64,000 nt of DNA, taken from Leguminivora glycinivorella. Its lineage: Eukaryota; Arthropoda; Insecta; Lepidoptera; Tortricidae. Under the pieces are notes generated by a model, which saw only the letters and a program-made list of their open reading frames with translations, was not told the DNA's origin and searched no databases. The DNA lies in the NCBI RefSeq assembly GCF_023078275.1, contig NC_062975.1, forward strand, positions 7,849,141-7,913,140. Direction: 5' to 3'. The translations under genes and the position numbers were made by a program. Shown one piece after another: positions 11,422-22,394 of this stretch (position 1 is its first letter; each line of letters begins with the position of its first letter).

Positions 11422-12056
11422 AAAATAGCATTAGCGAAATACCATTGAGAGGAGAACTTAGTCTTTACGCAGATGACACATGTGTGTTTTATTTTGGGCA
11501 ATCTATAGATGAAATAAAAACTATGGCACAAGTTGATCTAAATAAACTATACAACTGGTACCAAAATAACTTACTCACCATTAATGTAGAAAATACCAGC
11601 TACATGATTTTTAAAGCTAAAAATAAAAAGGTCAACGATGATATACCGTTAACAATAAATAACATAAAAATAAAAAAATCTGAAGAAGAGAAGTATTTGG
11701 GTCTTATAATTGATAGTGAATTGACGTGGAAGCCTCACATTAATAAATTAAAAAATAAACTATCATCACTACGAGGGTGTCTCTTTAACACGGTGTATTG
11801 TTTTCCGCGGCAGGTAGTATACACTATATACAACTCTCTGGTGAAGTCTCACCTAAATTACCTAATAGAGATATGGGGAACTGCGAATAAGACCACGCTA
11901 AAAAGTTTACAGATAGCGCAAAATAAAATTATAAAAACACTTTTTCGATACGACTTTCTTACACCAAGCGCCAAAATTTATTCGGAAACCAAAATAATGA
12001 ATCTTAATCAGCTTTATTTTAACAACATATGTATACTTATAAAGAAAATAATAGAT
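11422..12056 (+). pseudogene. LINE reverse transcriptase, left fragment
   Basis: The frame opens near 11,428 (ISEIPLRGEL) and carries the catalytic SLYADDT motif of RT motif C. It continues with KYLGLIIDSELTWKPHI, a motif typical of the Jockey/CR1/L2 group, and a C-terminal thumb region ending in LIKKIID at 12,056. An in-frame stop (TAA) lies immediately upstream, and RT motifs A and B are missing, so this is a truncated copy. The coding sequence is interrupted by the inserted element and completed at 19,895-20,107. Confidence 0.85.
12045..12056 (+). repeat. Target-site duplication, left copy
   Basis: The word AAAATAATAGAT at 12,045-12,056 recurs at 19,883-19,894, exactly bracketing the I-type LINE. 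Its A-rich start overlaps the poly(A) tail on the right, so the strict duplication is 8-12 bases. Confidence 0.85.
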
Positions 12057-12160
12057 CAGTTGCGCGTCAGGCGTCGGGAGGTGCGCACGCATACGTTGTG
12101 GTCCGTCAACCGCGCTCGTGTTATTATTTAAGTACTGATAGTTTTCGATCTACCCTCAAT

Positions 12161-13201
12161 ATGGATGAGGAAAACTCCGGAGATGAAAGTGATAAAAGTG
12201 ATACGGAGATCATAAAGGAAAGTGAAAGAGAGTTAAACCAGATAATGGAAAGTCAAGTGTGTCCGATTTCGGAAGCTGAGAAGGAATACATGGATTTATC
12301 GCCTCAGAACTTTGACAGTAGATTAGAAAAAAGGAAGGAGCGTGAAGATGATATAAATCATGAAGAAGAGTTTATAGAAGTACGAGTAAAAAGAAAACCG
12401 AAGCGTCTTTTAAGAAGTACGTCTACAAAACAGCAAGAAGGTGAGAACAATGTTTCGCCGTCTGAAGAGATTAATAAGTTTGAGATTAGCGTCACGTCTA
12501 GCAAGGAATTGCCGAAACAAATGGCTTTGGCTAGATTATTGAGAGAAGAGAATATTTGCAATATAAACAAAATAAAGTACAAATCGCCTTTTAAAGTTTT
12601 GATTTGCTTTGAGACTGATGCCGACGCGATGAAGCTATTGGAGAGTAAAAAATTTAAAGAGTTAGACTATATTTGCCGAAAAACTTTAGAAACAACTATG
12701 ACGTATGGATTGATAAGAGGAGTAGATCTAGAATTTTCTGAAGAAGATATTTCAGCTATTTTAAAGAGTGAAATTAAGATTTTAGCAGTTAAAAGACTAA
12801 AACGACTGGATTTTAATGGTAAATGGGTAGATAGTGAAGCAATAAGATTATGTTTTGAGGGAAAAACAATACCAATCGATGTGTCAGCGTATGAGACAAA
12901 ATTTAACGTGGAAAAATATATATTTCCAGTGACTCAGTGTTCGGGATGCTGGAAGTTTGGCCACATTATTAAAGTATGCCCGACAAAGAAAATACTATGC
13001 CCAAAATGTGGAAGTGAAGACCATGCTAACTGCGAATTAAAGACATACAAATGCCTCAACTGTAAAGGTCTCCATTTCGTACTAGACAGATCTTGTCCCA
13101 TGTATCAAAAAGAAAAAGAAATAAGGAATATTATGAGCAAAGAGACAGACTACAGACAGACAGGCTCTCCAGATAGTGACACGAAATTATTCAAACAATA
13201 A
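12161..13201 (+). pseudogene. ORF1 (gag-like) N-terminal part, I-type LINE
   Basis: The start ATG at 12,161 follows a 104-base leader. The protein has an acidic, charged N-terminal region with a basic KRKPKR patch near residue 77. Three Cys/His zinc knuckles stand near the C-terminus: CSGCWKFGHIIKVC, CPKCGSEDHANC and CLNCKGLHFVLDRSC. Such knuckle triplets are characteristic of ORF1 RNA-binding proteins of I and Jockey elements, which coat the RNA for transport and priming. The frame stops at 13,201, and the rest of ORF1 is in another frame. Confidence 0.85.
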
Positions 13202-13697
13202 TTCAGTGATGGCCGGAACTCAGATAAGTACCAGAACTCAGCTCTCAGAAATAGTAGAAGTTCCAACACAAGTAAGCCAAGTCACTGACCGTCCGATGTA
13301 CAGTCAAGTTATTACAAGAGCTGAATTCCATAGAGAAGGTAGTCCAGAAAGAAATACAAAGGAAATGAAAACATCTGCAAAAAAAAAGAAAAAGAAGAAG
13401 GCAAGGGGAAATGACGATGGGTTCCTTGCTGGAAATACAATGGAGTGTGAGGAAACAGAAGAGGAGTTCAAAGGTATGACAAATAATGAAGAGGTGAACA
13501 ATAGAAAATTTGAGTTACGGAAATTGTTGGCTAAAGCTTACAATATTTGGAAGTCGAAGGAAACTGTAGAAGAGAAAATAAGTGCTATAGTGATGGTGAT
13601 ATTTGAAGAAATAAAATTGTTTGTGAGTAGTGTAGTATCTGGTCGAAAAATCTTTGAGACTATTTTGGATATTTTCGGTACCAATAATAATGGATAG
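13176..13697 (+). pseudogene. ORF1 (gag-like) C-terminal part, shifted frame
   Basis: The frame continues after the zinc-knuckle part, offset by one indel in the overlap 13,150-13,200. It contains a lysine-rich patch (about residues 68-76) and a helical C-terminal segment. It ends with TAG at 13,695-13,697, overlapping the ORF2 start. The C-terminus has no known catalytic motif. Reading it as the tail of ORF1 is an inference from position and from the stop/start overlap. Confidence 0.65.
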
Positions 13698-14997
13698 TAC
13701 GAACCTTAATAATATACGCTTAAATATCTTGCAATGGAACGCACAAAGCCTAAAGCCTAAATTAATAAGTTTTGGAGAGCTTCTGATAAAAGAAAAAGTT
13801 CATGTGGCTGCGTTAAGTGAGACTTGGCTGGACTCCGAGGACAGGGTAAGAATATCTGGTTATAACATTTATAGGAAAGATAGGTCAGATTCGTATGGAG
13901 GCGTAGCGATAATAGTACACAACTCTATTCGAAGTGAGTTAATACCCATCCAATTGCGACATCCTGATATTGAAGTAATAATTGTTAAACTGTATAATTG
14001 TCACCATATACAAAATATTGTTTCAATTTATTGTACATCGCCTGTTAGGACACAAACATCAGATTGGGATGACTTATTCACTCTGTTTCACAATAAAACA
14101 ATAATTTTGGGGGATTTTAATGGTCATCATCTACAATGGTCTGCTCGATCAGACGCAAGAGGGGGGCAGCTTTCTGATTCGGCCTTAGAAAATGGATATA
14201 CCTATCTTAATGACGGGACACCTACTAGGATAAAATTAGTGAATGGAGTGCTGCAACAATCTTCACCAGATATTTCATTTCTGTCCAATGACATTGCTGT
14301 GTATTTTGAATGGCATGTCATGAATGAGAATCTTGGTAGTGATCACATGATCATTAAATTATACACTAATATCCCTAAAAGAACCAATAATCTGCGTAAG
14401 AGAAACTTTAAGAAAATTGACTGGTCAAAATTTTGTAGCAGTATGGCAGATGCATTTACTGCAGAAAAAGTAGGTAATATAGAGATACTCGACGCGTCCC
14501 GTGTGCAGGAAATGTACGATTATTTTTCATCTCAACTCAAAATAGCTTCAGATCTCAGTATTCCATTGATTAAAATCTGTACTGATCCAGAATCTAAATT
14601 TAGACCCAAGGGTTACTGGAACCAAACTATTTCAATGGCAATAGCTCAAAGGAGGTTAGCTCTCAGATCATTTAGACGTAATCCAACACCCGCAAATTTA
14701 TCTACTCTGGAGTCAAAAACCCAAGAAGCTTATAAACTGATCCAAAACGCTAAATCATTACACTGGCAGAAATTTTGTAACTCATTTGATGAAAATACAT
14801 CAGCAGCGGATATGTGGAGACGCATGCGTTGGATGAAAGGCGTTAATAAACATCGTCAGTTTGTTCCAATAGATAAGCAGGAAAAACTTTTAACTTCACT
14901 CACGCCCGAAACAGCAACCAATAAGTCACCCAATTTTAAATCCGTAAATGTATTGATGGAAGAGGATTTTGAAATGGCAGACTCGAAAGTTGTTTAA
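13690..14997 (+). pseudogene. ORF2 endonuclease domain, I-type LINE
   Basis: The ORF2 ATG at 13,690 overlaps the ORF1 stop in the string ATGGATAG. The APE/EEP endonuclease motifs run in order: QWNAQSL, LSETWLD, YRKDRSDSYGGVAI, ILGDFNGHH, SSPDISF and GSDHMII. The catalytic Asn, Glu, Asp and final SDH are all present, so the nicking domain looks intact. The frame stops at 14,997, shortly before the RT domain. The RT frame begins immediately beyond it in a different register, indicating one small indel near 14,985-15,000. Confidence 0.85.
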
Positions 14998-17081
14998 AAA
15001 AGAAGGATACTGCACCGGGAGATGATGAAGTTACATATAGTATGATAACGAAGCTACCAGATGATGCAAAAAAATATCTGCTAAAGTTATTCAACTTAAT
15101 TTTTCAATCTGGTAAAGTCCCAGAGCAATGGCGTTGTGTACTCTTATTACCTATACCCAAAACTTCTGACTCTAGTACTGTTGACCGAAAGCTTAGACCT
15201 ATTTCTCTAATGTCATGTGTATGTAAAATTTTCCATGCCATGTTGCTAAAAAGATTAGAATGGTTTGTAGAAACGAACAACGTATTTTCCCCTCACACAG
15301 TCGGTTTTAGAAAATCTCAGTCATGTCTGGATTGCCTAAGTCGCTTCGTGACATATATCCAAATAGGTTTTACACATAACGAACCAACACTGGCTTGCTT
15401 CTTGGACATAGAAAACGCCTATAATAACGTATCTGTAGAAAGTGTTTTATGTATTTTAGATGAATTACAAGTGGGAAGTAAATATTGTAAATACCTATGG
15501 TCATTCCTTACTGAAAGATACCTAAAAATACGCTCCGAAGATGGGGAGCAAACAGTTACGAGACGAACTGATAGAGGTTTAGCGCAGGGAGATCCAATCT
15601 CACCCTTTCTTTTTAATGTAGCCACATACAGAGTGTGTCGGTTTTTGACACAAAACGTGTCAGTAGCCCAATATGCTGACGATTTTGTAATTTATGTGAG
15701 AGACAAAGATATTAAATTATGTGAAGCACATATACAAGCTGCATTGGAGTATATTGTACATGAATTGGATAAATTAGGTTTACAATTGTCCAGCAATAAA
15801 ACCCAACTTTGTATTTTTAGTCGAGGCAAGAGAAGAATCCTACCTAGCATAAATGTTGGTGATGTTTCGCTTACTTGTTTACCCTCTGTAAAGTATCTTG
15901 GTATATGGCTAGACAGCAACCTCACATGGTGCAAACACATCAATGAGACAGCACACAATTGTACCAAATTTCTTAACCTCCTTAAAGTTTTATCTGGACC
16001 TTCTTGGGGTGTGCATACAAAACACATTCGGCGGCTTTACATATCACTCATACGTAGTAGGATGGACCACGGCTGCACTTTATTTGGTAACAGCGCCAAA
16101 TGTCATATCTCTAAACTGGACAAAATACAAAATCAGGCATTACGGATTATAGGTGGTTTTATCAGGAGTTCTCCAATACATGTAATGGAAGCCGAACTAT
16201 GTATTCCGCCACTGTTTGTACGAAGATTATATCTCGGATATAAATATATCTTAAAAGCGCGTTCGTGGACGAATAATATAACAATAGAGTTGCTTAAAGA
16301 ACTTAGTATACTATGTTTAACAAGATACTGGCTACACAAAAAGATACCACTTTTAGTTGACGCTTTCAATAAAACAGAGGTCATCGAGATATACTCTTCT
16401 CCAGTTCTGGATTTGTTCGCAGCTGATATATGGCTTTCTAGGATAGACATTAAAAATATTGCGATAAGTGAATTAAATTGTCTTAAAAGCTCTAAATGTT
16501 TTTACACAAGCGATACATTAAAGTGGAATGTAATTGAAGAGCTGCAAGCAAAATATCGGGACTGGCATATAGTGTTTACAGATGGATCTAAAAGTAAAGA
16601 TAGGCAAGGCTCTGCATTTTTTGACCCTTCTCTTAATGAACATGGCATGTACAAAGTTAATAACAAAGTGTGTATTATGACTTTGGAACTTATCGCTATC
16701 TCTAAAGCACTAACATATGCCGAAAGTCATAATTGGGACAAAATTGTCATTTGTTCCGATAGTAAAAGTGCAATACAACATTTGGCTCGATGCGCCTCTG
16801 GCAACAGAGGTGTACCGATAGCTTTCGTTGTACTTCGCCAGATACTGAAGATAGTTACTCAGAACATAAATGTGAGATTGCAATGGGTGCCGTCGCATAT
16901 TGGCATATGGGGTAACGAGGAGGCTGACAAATTGGCGAATGCTGCTTGTTCAGATGGCGTAGAGTGCGATACCCGATACCGATTTGTTATGCAAAAGAAA
17001 ACTGGAAAAGTATTTGAAAAATTTTACATGACTATGTTTTTTTACAATAAGAGTTGCTCTACCTTTTCCAAAGCCAGTTAA
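14998..17081 (+). pseudogene. ORF2 reverse transcriptase and RNase H, I-type LINE
   Basis: The frame is entered at about 14,999 with KKDTAPGDDE. RT motifs are complete: LRPISLMSCVCKI, VGFRKSQSCLD, the motif A aspartate in FLDIENAYNNV, GLAQGDPISPFLFN, and AQYADDFVIYV for motif C. KYLGIWLDSNLTW follows. The RNase H domain at about 16,560-16,950 keeps all four acidic residues: FTDGSKS, TLELIAI, ICSDSKSA and WGNEEADKLA. The coding frame ends soon after RNase H. A one-base shift at 17,040 extends it to about 17,150, where unrelated DNA begins. Confidence 0.87.
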
Positions 17082-17144
17082 AAATGTAACCTGGCATCAA
17101 AAATTAACCAATAAACCCATTCAACAAAATCCAATAATATTGTC

Positions 17145-19445
17145 TTCGGTTACCGCGATAGTTACTCATGAAATAAAACTTTGGAAACGGATTAAATCGC
17201 GTATAATGAATTTAAAAATACATCCCGACGTTTCGAACTCTTTACAGCGTTCGTGGTCAACGGGTGACGGGTGACTGAGAATTCAGACTCTTCTTCCAAT
17301 CCCCATAGTCAGATAAAAGTAAATCTAACCAAAATAAAAAAAAAATAAGTAATTTGGTTAAAAAGAAACAGTAGACAACATCTGTGCCCTCTTATTAATT
17401 ATTATACAAATTACTATTCTATACAAAAACTGGAATACATTTAAGAGGACATCTATGTATCAGGAACAAATAATATATCTGTTGTAATCAAACATCACAC
17501 ACCATACTCAGGACGACAGGACCATCAACTTCATAAGCAGGATTACTACTCACAAGGCTTCAGCGTCAGCCACACAAAAAATGAGAAATATTTCATATAA
17601 TTTAAATTTACGAAACTCTATATAATCCATATAATTCACACCTCCGGCAGGACTCGAACCTGCGACCTTTGGCCTTGCCGGGCCTGGCCATGCATGCATG
17701 GCCCCGGCAAGGATACGTAAAATCGGTCTCGCAATTACTTATAAAAACTTTAATATAACAGAAAAAGTTAACTTTTCTAGTAACCTTAGTGTGCTTCGAT
17801 ATCTGATAAGCTTACACCGGAACGACTGGGCCATTTGGAGTTTTACTACACTGCAAAGGACTACCTTTAATAATATTTCAGGTATATTTGCTTTTCATTT
17901 GCGTTTGCACTATTTTAAAGTACCATGGTCCTTCTGATGTATGCTGTTAAAAAATTTTAGAAAATATAAGTGTCAGAACATACATCACCAATTGTGGACT
18001 CCTCGGGACCCACTCCTTCTGAGGTGTCCTTTCCAATAGCGTCCAGAACGAGCGCCTCTTCCTCGGTAATGTCAGGGATGTTCATAACATTACCCGTTAC
18101 GTTTCTTGCCCGATTGACAGCAGCGTTGCTTCGCCTTGCTTTGCGACACATGTCACGCCATGTCTGATAATAAAAATACACTTGCAATATTACAATGTAT
18201 TTACTCCAAAACAATACAACATGAAACATAGCTTACCCAAATAATATAAGCAATATTACAGAACTCTTTGCAAGAAAATTTAGATAATATTTTGGAAGTT
18301 GGTACTGGTTTATAAGATGCGGGGGAAATAAGATGAATTAATTAATTAAATATGTATGTGTTATATGTACTGTTGCGATATATTGGCCACCTAAACATAT
18401 ATATTGTGCAAGTAAAATGAATGGAATATTATAGTCATATTCTTTACTATGTGTTAAAATTATTAAATTATCACTGTCATTGTCTAACTGAATACCATCA
18501 GCGATGTGATCTATATATAGATGAAAATGATGTCTTCGAGGTATTTTTTTGTAAGACAATTTTATTTATCTTACATGATTTTTTATTTATTATATCTTTG
18601 ATGCAATCTTTACTACTTCCATGTGATAAACTTCTGCTAATCGTGACACTGTACACTTGAACACACTGCACTGTAACTTAATGAATGTTTAAGAAATATT
18701 TGTAAACTACAAATTATTTTACAGGACGACATTATCACCCTCACATTTTACTTACCACTTTCCAAGCCTTCACAGGTTTGTCCGGCCCGTGCTCTCTTAA
18801 TAAGGCGGCGAGGCTCTCCCACTGCGCCTCGTACCGCTGGTTTCCTAGTGGACCGTCGTACTCCCGATTTGCGAAGCGGGAGTTCTGCGACATGTATTCC
18901 GCCAAAACCCGTAGTTGTTTATTCGTTGACCGTCTAAAAATATATATATATATATTCATTACACAATTGAAGATCAAAAGAAAAACAAAAAACTATACTT
19001 GTTTCTAAAAAACTATACAAATAAATTATTGTTTTCCGCAACTTACATTTTCGACATTTTCGGTGGCATCGTTTTGTTTTAAATTTCCTTTGTGTATGTT
19101 TGATATGACATTGACATCTGTCAAATCAAACTTTGACATGTGTCACAGCTGTCAATTTATAATCCGTGCATGTTATATTGTAAGGGAGTTTGTATAAAGC
19201 GGTTACTTGTTCAAACACCATTCAATTTGGACGTGTAATCATTCAAACTTGATTCAAACAATCTATTCATGTGCAAGCATCGTCCAACACACAATCCTGC
19301 AGTGAAATAAAGGCAGCTATTGAATGGATTTTTATATACGACATAGTGGTCACTCACAACCTATCATTCAATCTATCGACGCGTTCGTTTTATTAAACCC
19401 CGATTTATAAATTTAGTATGCTTTGAGCTACAATATAATTCCACT
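17145..19445. mobile_element. DNA segment inserted into the I-type LINE
   Basis: LINE coding stops near 17,150 and its C-terminal domain resumes near 19,445, so the 2.3 kb between is foreign. The left part (17,150-17,300) contains TTTCGAACTCTTTACAGCG, a dispersed repeat also seen reversed at 54,010-54,050. A B-box-like GGACTCGAACC lies at 17,650, and a hairpin GGCCTTGCCGGG/CCCCGGCAAGG at 17,671-17,711. The rest holds a three-exon Myb/SANT-type gene on the minus strand. I could not identify the terminal repeats or a target duplication, so more than one insertion is possible. Confidence 0.6.
17957..19069 (-). CDS. Small Myb/SANT (zeste-type) protein, three exons
   Basis: Exon 1 is 19,069-19,047, exon 2 is 18,933-18,756 and exon 3 is 18,163-17,957, with the stop TAA. 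All donors read GTAAGT and the acceptors end in TTTTAG and TATCAG. The phases join without a break (2, then 0) into a 135-residue protein. The core is a Myb/SANT-like helix set: NKQLRVLAEYM, then QWESLAALLREHGP, then AWKVTWRDMCRKA. This is the pattern of the DNA-binding domain of Drosophila zeste and of the accessory proteins of PIF/Harbinger transposons. The tail is acidic. No transposase is nearby, so the carrier is probably non-autonomous. It could also be a captured host regulator. Confidence 0.75.
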
Positions 19446-19731
19446 TTCGGTAGACGATAGAGATATATTTAATCACAGACCATGAAGAGGCTGCGGGAAG
19501 TTTGCATTTCTTATGAAAAAAGCTAATTCACCAAATTGCGACGTGTGTGCACAAATTGATGATTTACTCCACATTCTGATGGAATGTGATCGAAATCGGC
19601 AGCAAAGAGAAGCATTTTTGCAAAAATTTTGTTTAAATAGACTGGATGTAGGGTATGTTCAGAGTATTCTGAACAACCCTACATCTGACGCAACCTTGTA
19701 CTTGTGTAATTTAGTGGAGTGCCGCCAGTAG
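19445..19731 (+). pseudogene. C-terminal Cys/His domain of the I-type LINE ORF2
   Basis: From about 19,445 LINE-like coding resumes with a frame slip near 19,480. It reads FAFLMKKANSPNCDVC, then DDLLHILMEC: a CX2C...HX4C motif that ends many I and R1 ORF2 proteins. It stops at 19,731, about 130 bases before the poly(A) tail. Position, motif and polarity show it belongs to the element whose RNase H is 2.3 kb upstream. Confidence 0.8.
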
Positions 19732-19855
19732 ATACACAAGTATAGGGGCTTCTAAATATAAAATATGTGTATGTCTAAAATCTGATGATTAACAACTGTT
19801 TTTGAAACGATGGAGCTGCCATGTCAAAAAGACAAAAGCTCCTAAATAAATAAAG

Positions 19856-19886
<31 letters not shown>

Positions 19887-19894
19887 TAATAGAT

Positions 19895-20107
19895 AAGAAA
19901 ATTAAATCCCAACTAACTTTTAAAACCAAAACTGAATTAGGTTTACGACCTTTACGTAACTCTAATAGTCTAAGCCTCCAACCCACGCGTACTAAATTTG
20001 GACAAAGAAACATTGGATATGAAGGAGCACAGTTTTACAATAAAATACCAACAGAAATTAAAGAATGTAAAAACATTACCACGTTTAAAAGAAAATTAGA
20101 ACTTTAA
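19895..20107 (+). pseudogene. LINE reverse transcriptase, right fragment
   Basis: This frame directly continues the fragment ending at 12,056. It reads KKIKSQLTFKTKTELGLRP, then the GYEGAQFYNKIP motif close to the C-terminus of CR1/L2-like RTs, and ends with TAA at 20,105-20,107. Removing the inserted element restores one uninterrupted frame across the junction, which proves the nesting order. Confidence 0.85.
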
Positions 20108-20650
20108 ATTAGTCAGACGGCTCAAAGGTCTGTCGTCAAGTGATAAACAACATCGTCGCGCGTACTATTGTGAATCTTATTGACAAAATCCTAAGGATAC
20201 AATATAGAATAACTAGCGTATTTTGTAGTCATATTGCATATAATTCCCTACCCGCCGCTGGTCACTGGTTTTGTTCTGTTTTGTTTTTTTTGAATTAGTT
20301 ATTTATGTAATTGTACTTAATGGCTAAGTTAACTAAAATTGTTTTATACCTAGCAAAAAATGACGCAAAATTTATGAAAGCACATGTACCTACTTAAACG
20401 TTATTAGCTAGCTAAAAACGTAAAAAGTAAATAAAGCTGGCATTGCTTGTACACAATTGTAATTGTTGAATTACAAAAAGACGCGTTGTACTATAATATA
20501 TTTAATTTAAGTTTTAGTTAAGTTATTTTTTTAAAGCGAGTGTGCACTCGTTATACTTACTACCTAACATTTTATTTATGTTTTAGTTATATTTCTCTAA
20601 AGTGAAATGTATAATTTCTTTGAGAAAATAAAGATCTATAAACCTAAAAT

Positions 20651-21060
20651 TGGCCGTCAGTCCCGTAACATCCAGACACGTTCCATCTTTAATGCCTTTT
20701 CCAAGTCTAATTAGAGCACTTTACAGCTAAGTGTCAAGTCGCAGTAATTTAGACTAATGTGCACGCTAAAAGTCAACTTTTAACTACGAATTTCAATGGG
20801 AACGAAGATTACGTATACTTTAATTAACTTTCATTGATATTTAAGAAGGGTATTTCATTTATCTGTGAGATTGAATTCTATGAAAAGGATTTGCTAAAAT
20901 TAGAAAGTTTACTTAGATATGGAAATGATACTCTGTTGTTTTTAACCGACTTCATTAGATCTTTGTCTAAGCGCCTTGAAATCCTCTAGAAATAAATAAA
21001 TAAATATTACTAATAATTCCAGAAAATAACGCGGGAACACTACCAGCGTGATGGGCACCT
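20651..21060. other. No gene seen
   Basis: AT-rich sequence without convincing frames or repeat ends. Confidence 0.35.
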
Positions 21061-21067
21061 TGCACCC

Positions 21068-21230
21068 ATATAATATATATCGTCACTACTTTAAAAAAAT
21101 CTCGTATCTCACGCTGTTCCTCAAAGTTAAAACGCAGTAAGTCTATTATGCATTCCATACATACTTACTACAATTTTCTTTTCGTTGACAGACGAAGATA
21201 TAAGTTTTTTTTAAAGTAGTGACGATATAT
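21068..21230. mobile_element. MITE with ATCGTCACTACTTTAAA ends (copy 1)
   Basis: The left end ATATCGTCACTACTTTAAAA returns inverted as TTTTAAAGTAGTGACGATAT. The middle carries CGTATCTCACGCTGTTCCTC and the PolyT-side CAGACGAAGATA. A second copy in the opposite orientation lies at 22,246-22,394. Both are non-coding. Confidence 0.8.
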
Positions 21231-21769
21231 GCCCATTAGGTCGTTTTCGATCCAGTGTTGAAAACTCGTTACCTACTACTCATTAAAATATGTAGGAAAA
21301 TGAGATTGTCATCTGAAGGAGTAGGGAAAAAATATTTGTTGGGCACGGGACAGACCCCAAGCCCTAGAAGGTAGGTTTTAGAAATACCCATTTCGTAATT
21401 TACGGTTATGTTTTTTACATCATCAGGGTTTTTTTATTTGTTAGAACTGAAATAAAGTTTTACTTACATAAAACAACCTTGACCTAAGTCAAGCCCGATA
21501 GCACAGGAACAAACAATTTCTTTCATGTTACGATATAACCGTTATCTTACGTGCTGTCAAAAAATATCGCGTGCTCCGAAAAGTTTCTACAAAAATATTT
21601 CCTCGAGTCTGTCTCTGTAATCTAATTTTTACTTTTGTCCTTTATATGTACATGTTGTGTGTACTACATTACAGTAATAATACAATGTAAACGCAATTCC
21701 AACTTAACACCTGCGTTTTGATATAAAATGATGATGTCATGTTTTAAATCCTTTTCCCCTCACTAGCTC

Positions 21770-22165
21770 GGAAACACGTGTTTTGTCCTTTAATACCAGT
21801 GGGTAAAAACGCATTTTATCCACTAGTGGGTAAAGTAATTTGACCTTGAATAAAGTCAAATTAACTGCTTTAAAATTGATAAAAGTAGGTGAATCTAGTA
21901 ATAAAGATGATTTACCACCTGTGGAACTACTGGAAGCAGTGATAAACGCATTTTTTGCGTTGTAGTTTCCGAGCTATAGTGAGGGGAAAAGTTTTGTGTT
22001 ACACTCGGGTGCAAATGTATTTTACTTCTCGTGTGTTAAAAAACTCGCAAGTTCAGGATTCTATTCTCAAACCACTCGCTTTGCTCGTGGTTCAACTATA
22101 GAATCCTTTCACTTGCTCGTTTTTCAATTCCACACTCGGCGTTAAAATACAACTTTGCCCCCTTG
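21770..22165. repeat. Dispersed repeat, CACTCGCTTTGCTCG family
   Basis: The region contains short palindromic words and CCACTCGCTTTGCTCGTGG, then AACTTTGCCCCCTT. The latter half recurs at about 31,190-31,365. It is non-coding. Confidence 0.55.
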
Positions 22166-22245
22166 TATAACAAATAACTATTATTCGTGAGAGTCATGTT
22201 GCTTACGCGAATACTAGGAAACACACGCGCGAATGATAACATAAT

Positions 22246-22394
22246 AATATCGTCACTTCTTTTAAAAAACCTGTATCTTCGTCTGTCAATGAAAAGAAAA
22301 TTGTAGTAAGTATGTATGGAATGCATATAGACTTACTGCGTTATAACTTTGAGGAACAGCGTGAGATACGAGATTTTTTAAAAGTAGTGACGAT
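22246..22394. mobile_element. MITE with ATCGTCACTACTTTAAA ends (copy 2, reversed)
   Basis: The same ends and core as the copy at 21,068, but in the opposite orientation, about 1 kb away. It includes GAGGAACAGCGTGAGATACG as the reverse complement of the copy 1 core. Confidence 0.8.

Larger units (their letters stand above)
12057..19886 (+). mobile_element. I-type LINE (gag, EN, RT, RNase H), nearly full length
   Basis: The element starts at 12,057 with CAGTTGCGCG, directly after the duplicated target. Together with the preceding T this gives TCAGTT, an initiator-like sequence usual for internal LINE promoters. It ends in a poly(A) run at 19,859-19,886. In order it carries a zinc-knuckle gag, an APE-type endonuclease, RT, RNase H and a C-terminal Cys/His motif. 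RNase H together with APE-type endonuclease places it in the I superfamily. About 2.3 kb of unrelated DNA (roughly 17,150-19,445) is inserted between RNase H and the C-terminal motif. Confidence 0.88.
11415..20650 (+). mobile_element. CR1/L2-like LINE, 5-prime truncated, split by a nested LINE
   Basis: The left part (11,415-12,056) and the right part (19,895-20,650) are two halves of one LINE. The RT C-terminal frame ends at 12,056 and resumes in the same frame at 19,895. The two halves are separated by an I-type element flanked by the same 12-base word. The 3-prime untranslated part runs from 20,108 to about 20,650. The 5-prime truncation begins just before the YADD motif. Confidence 0.85.
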
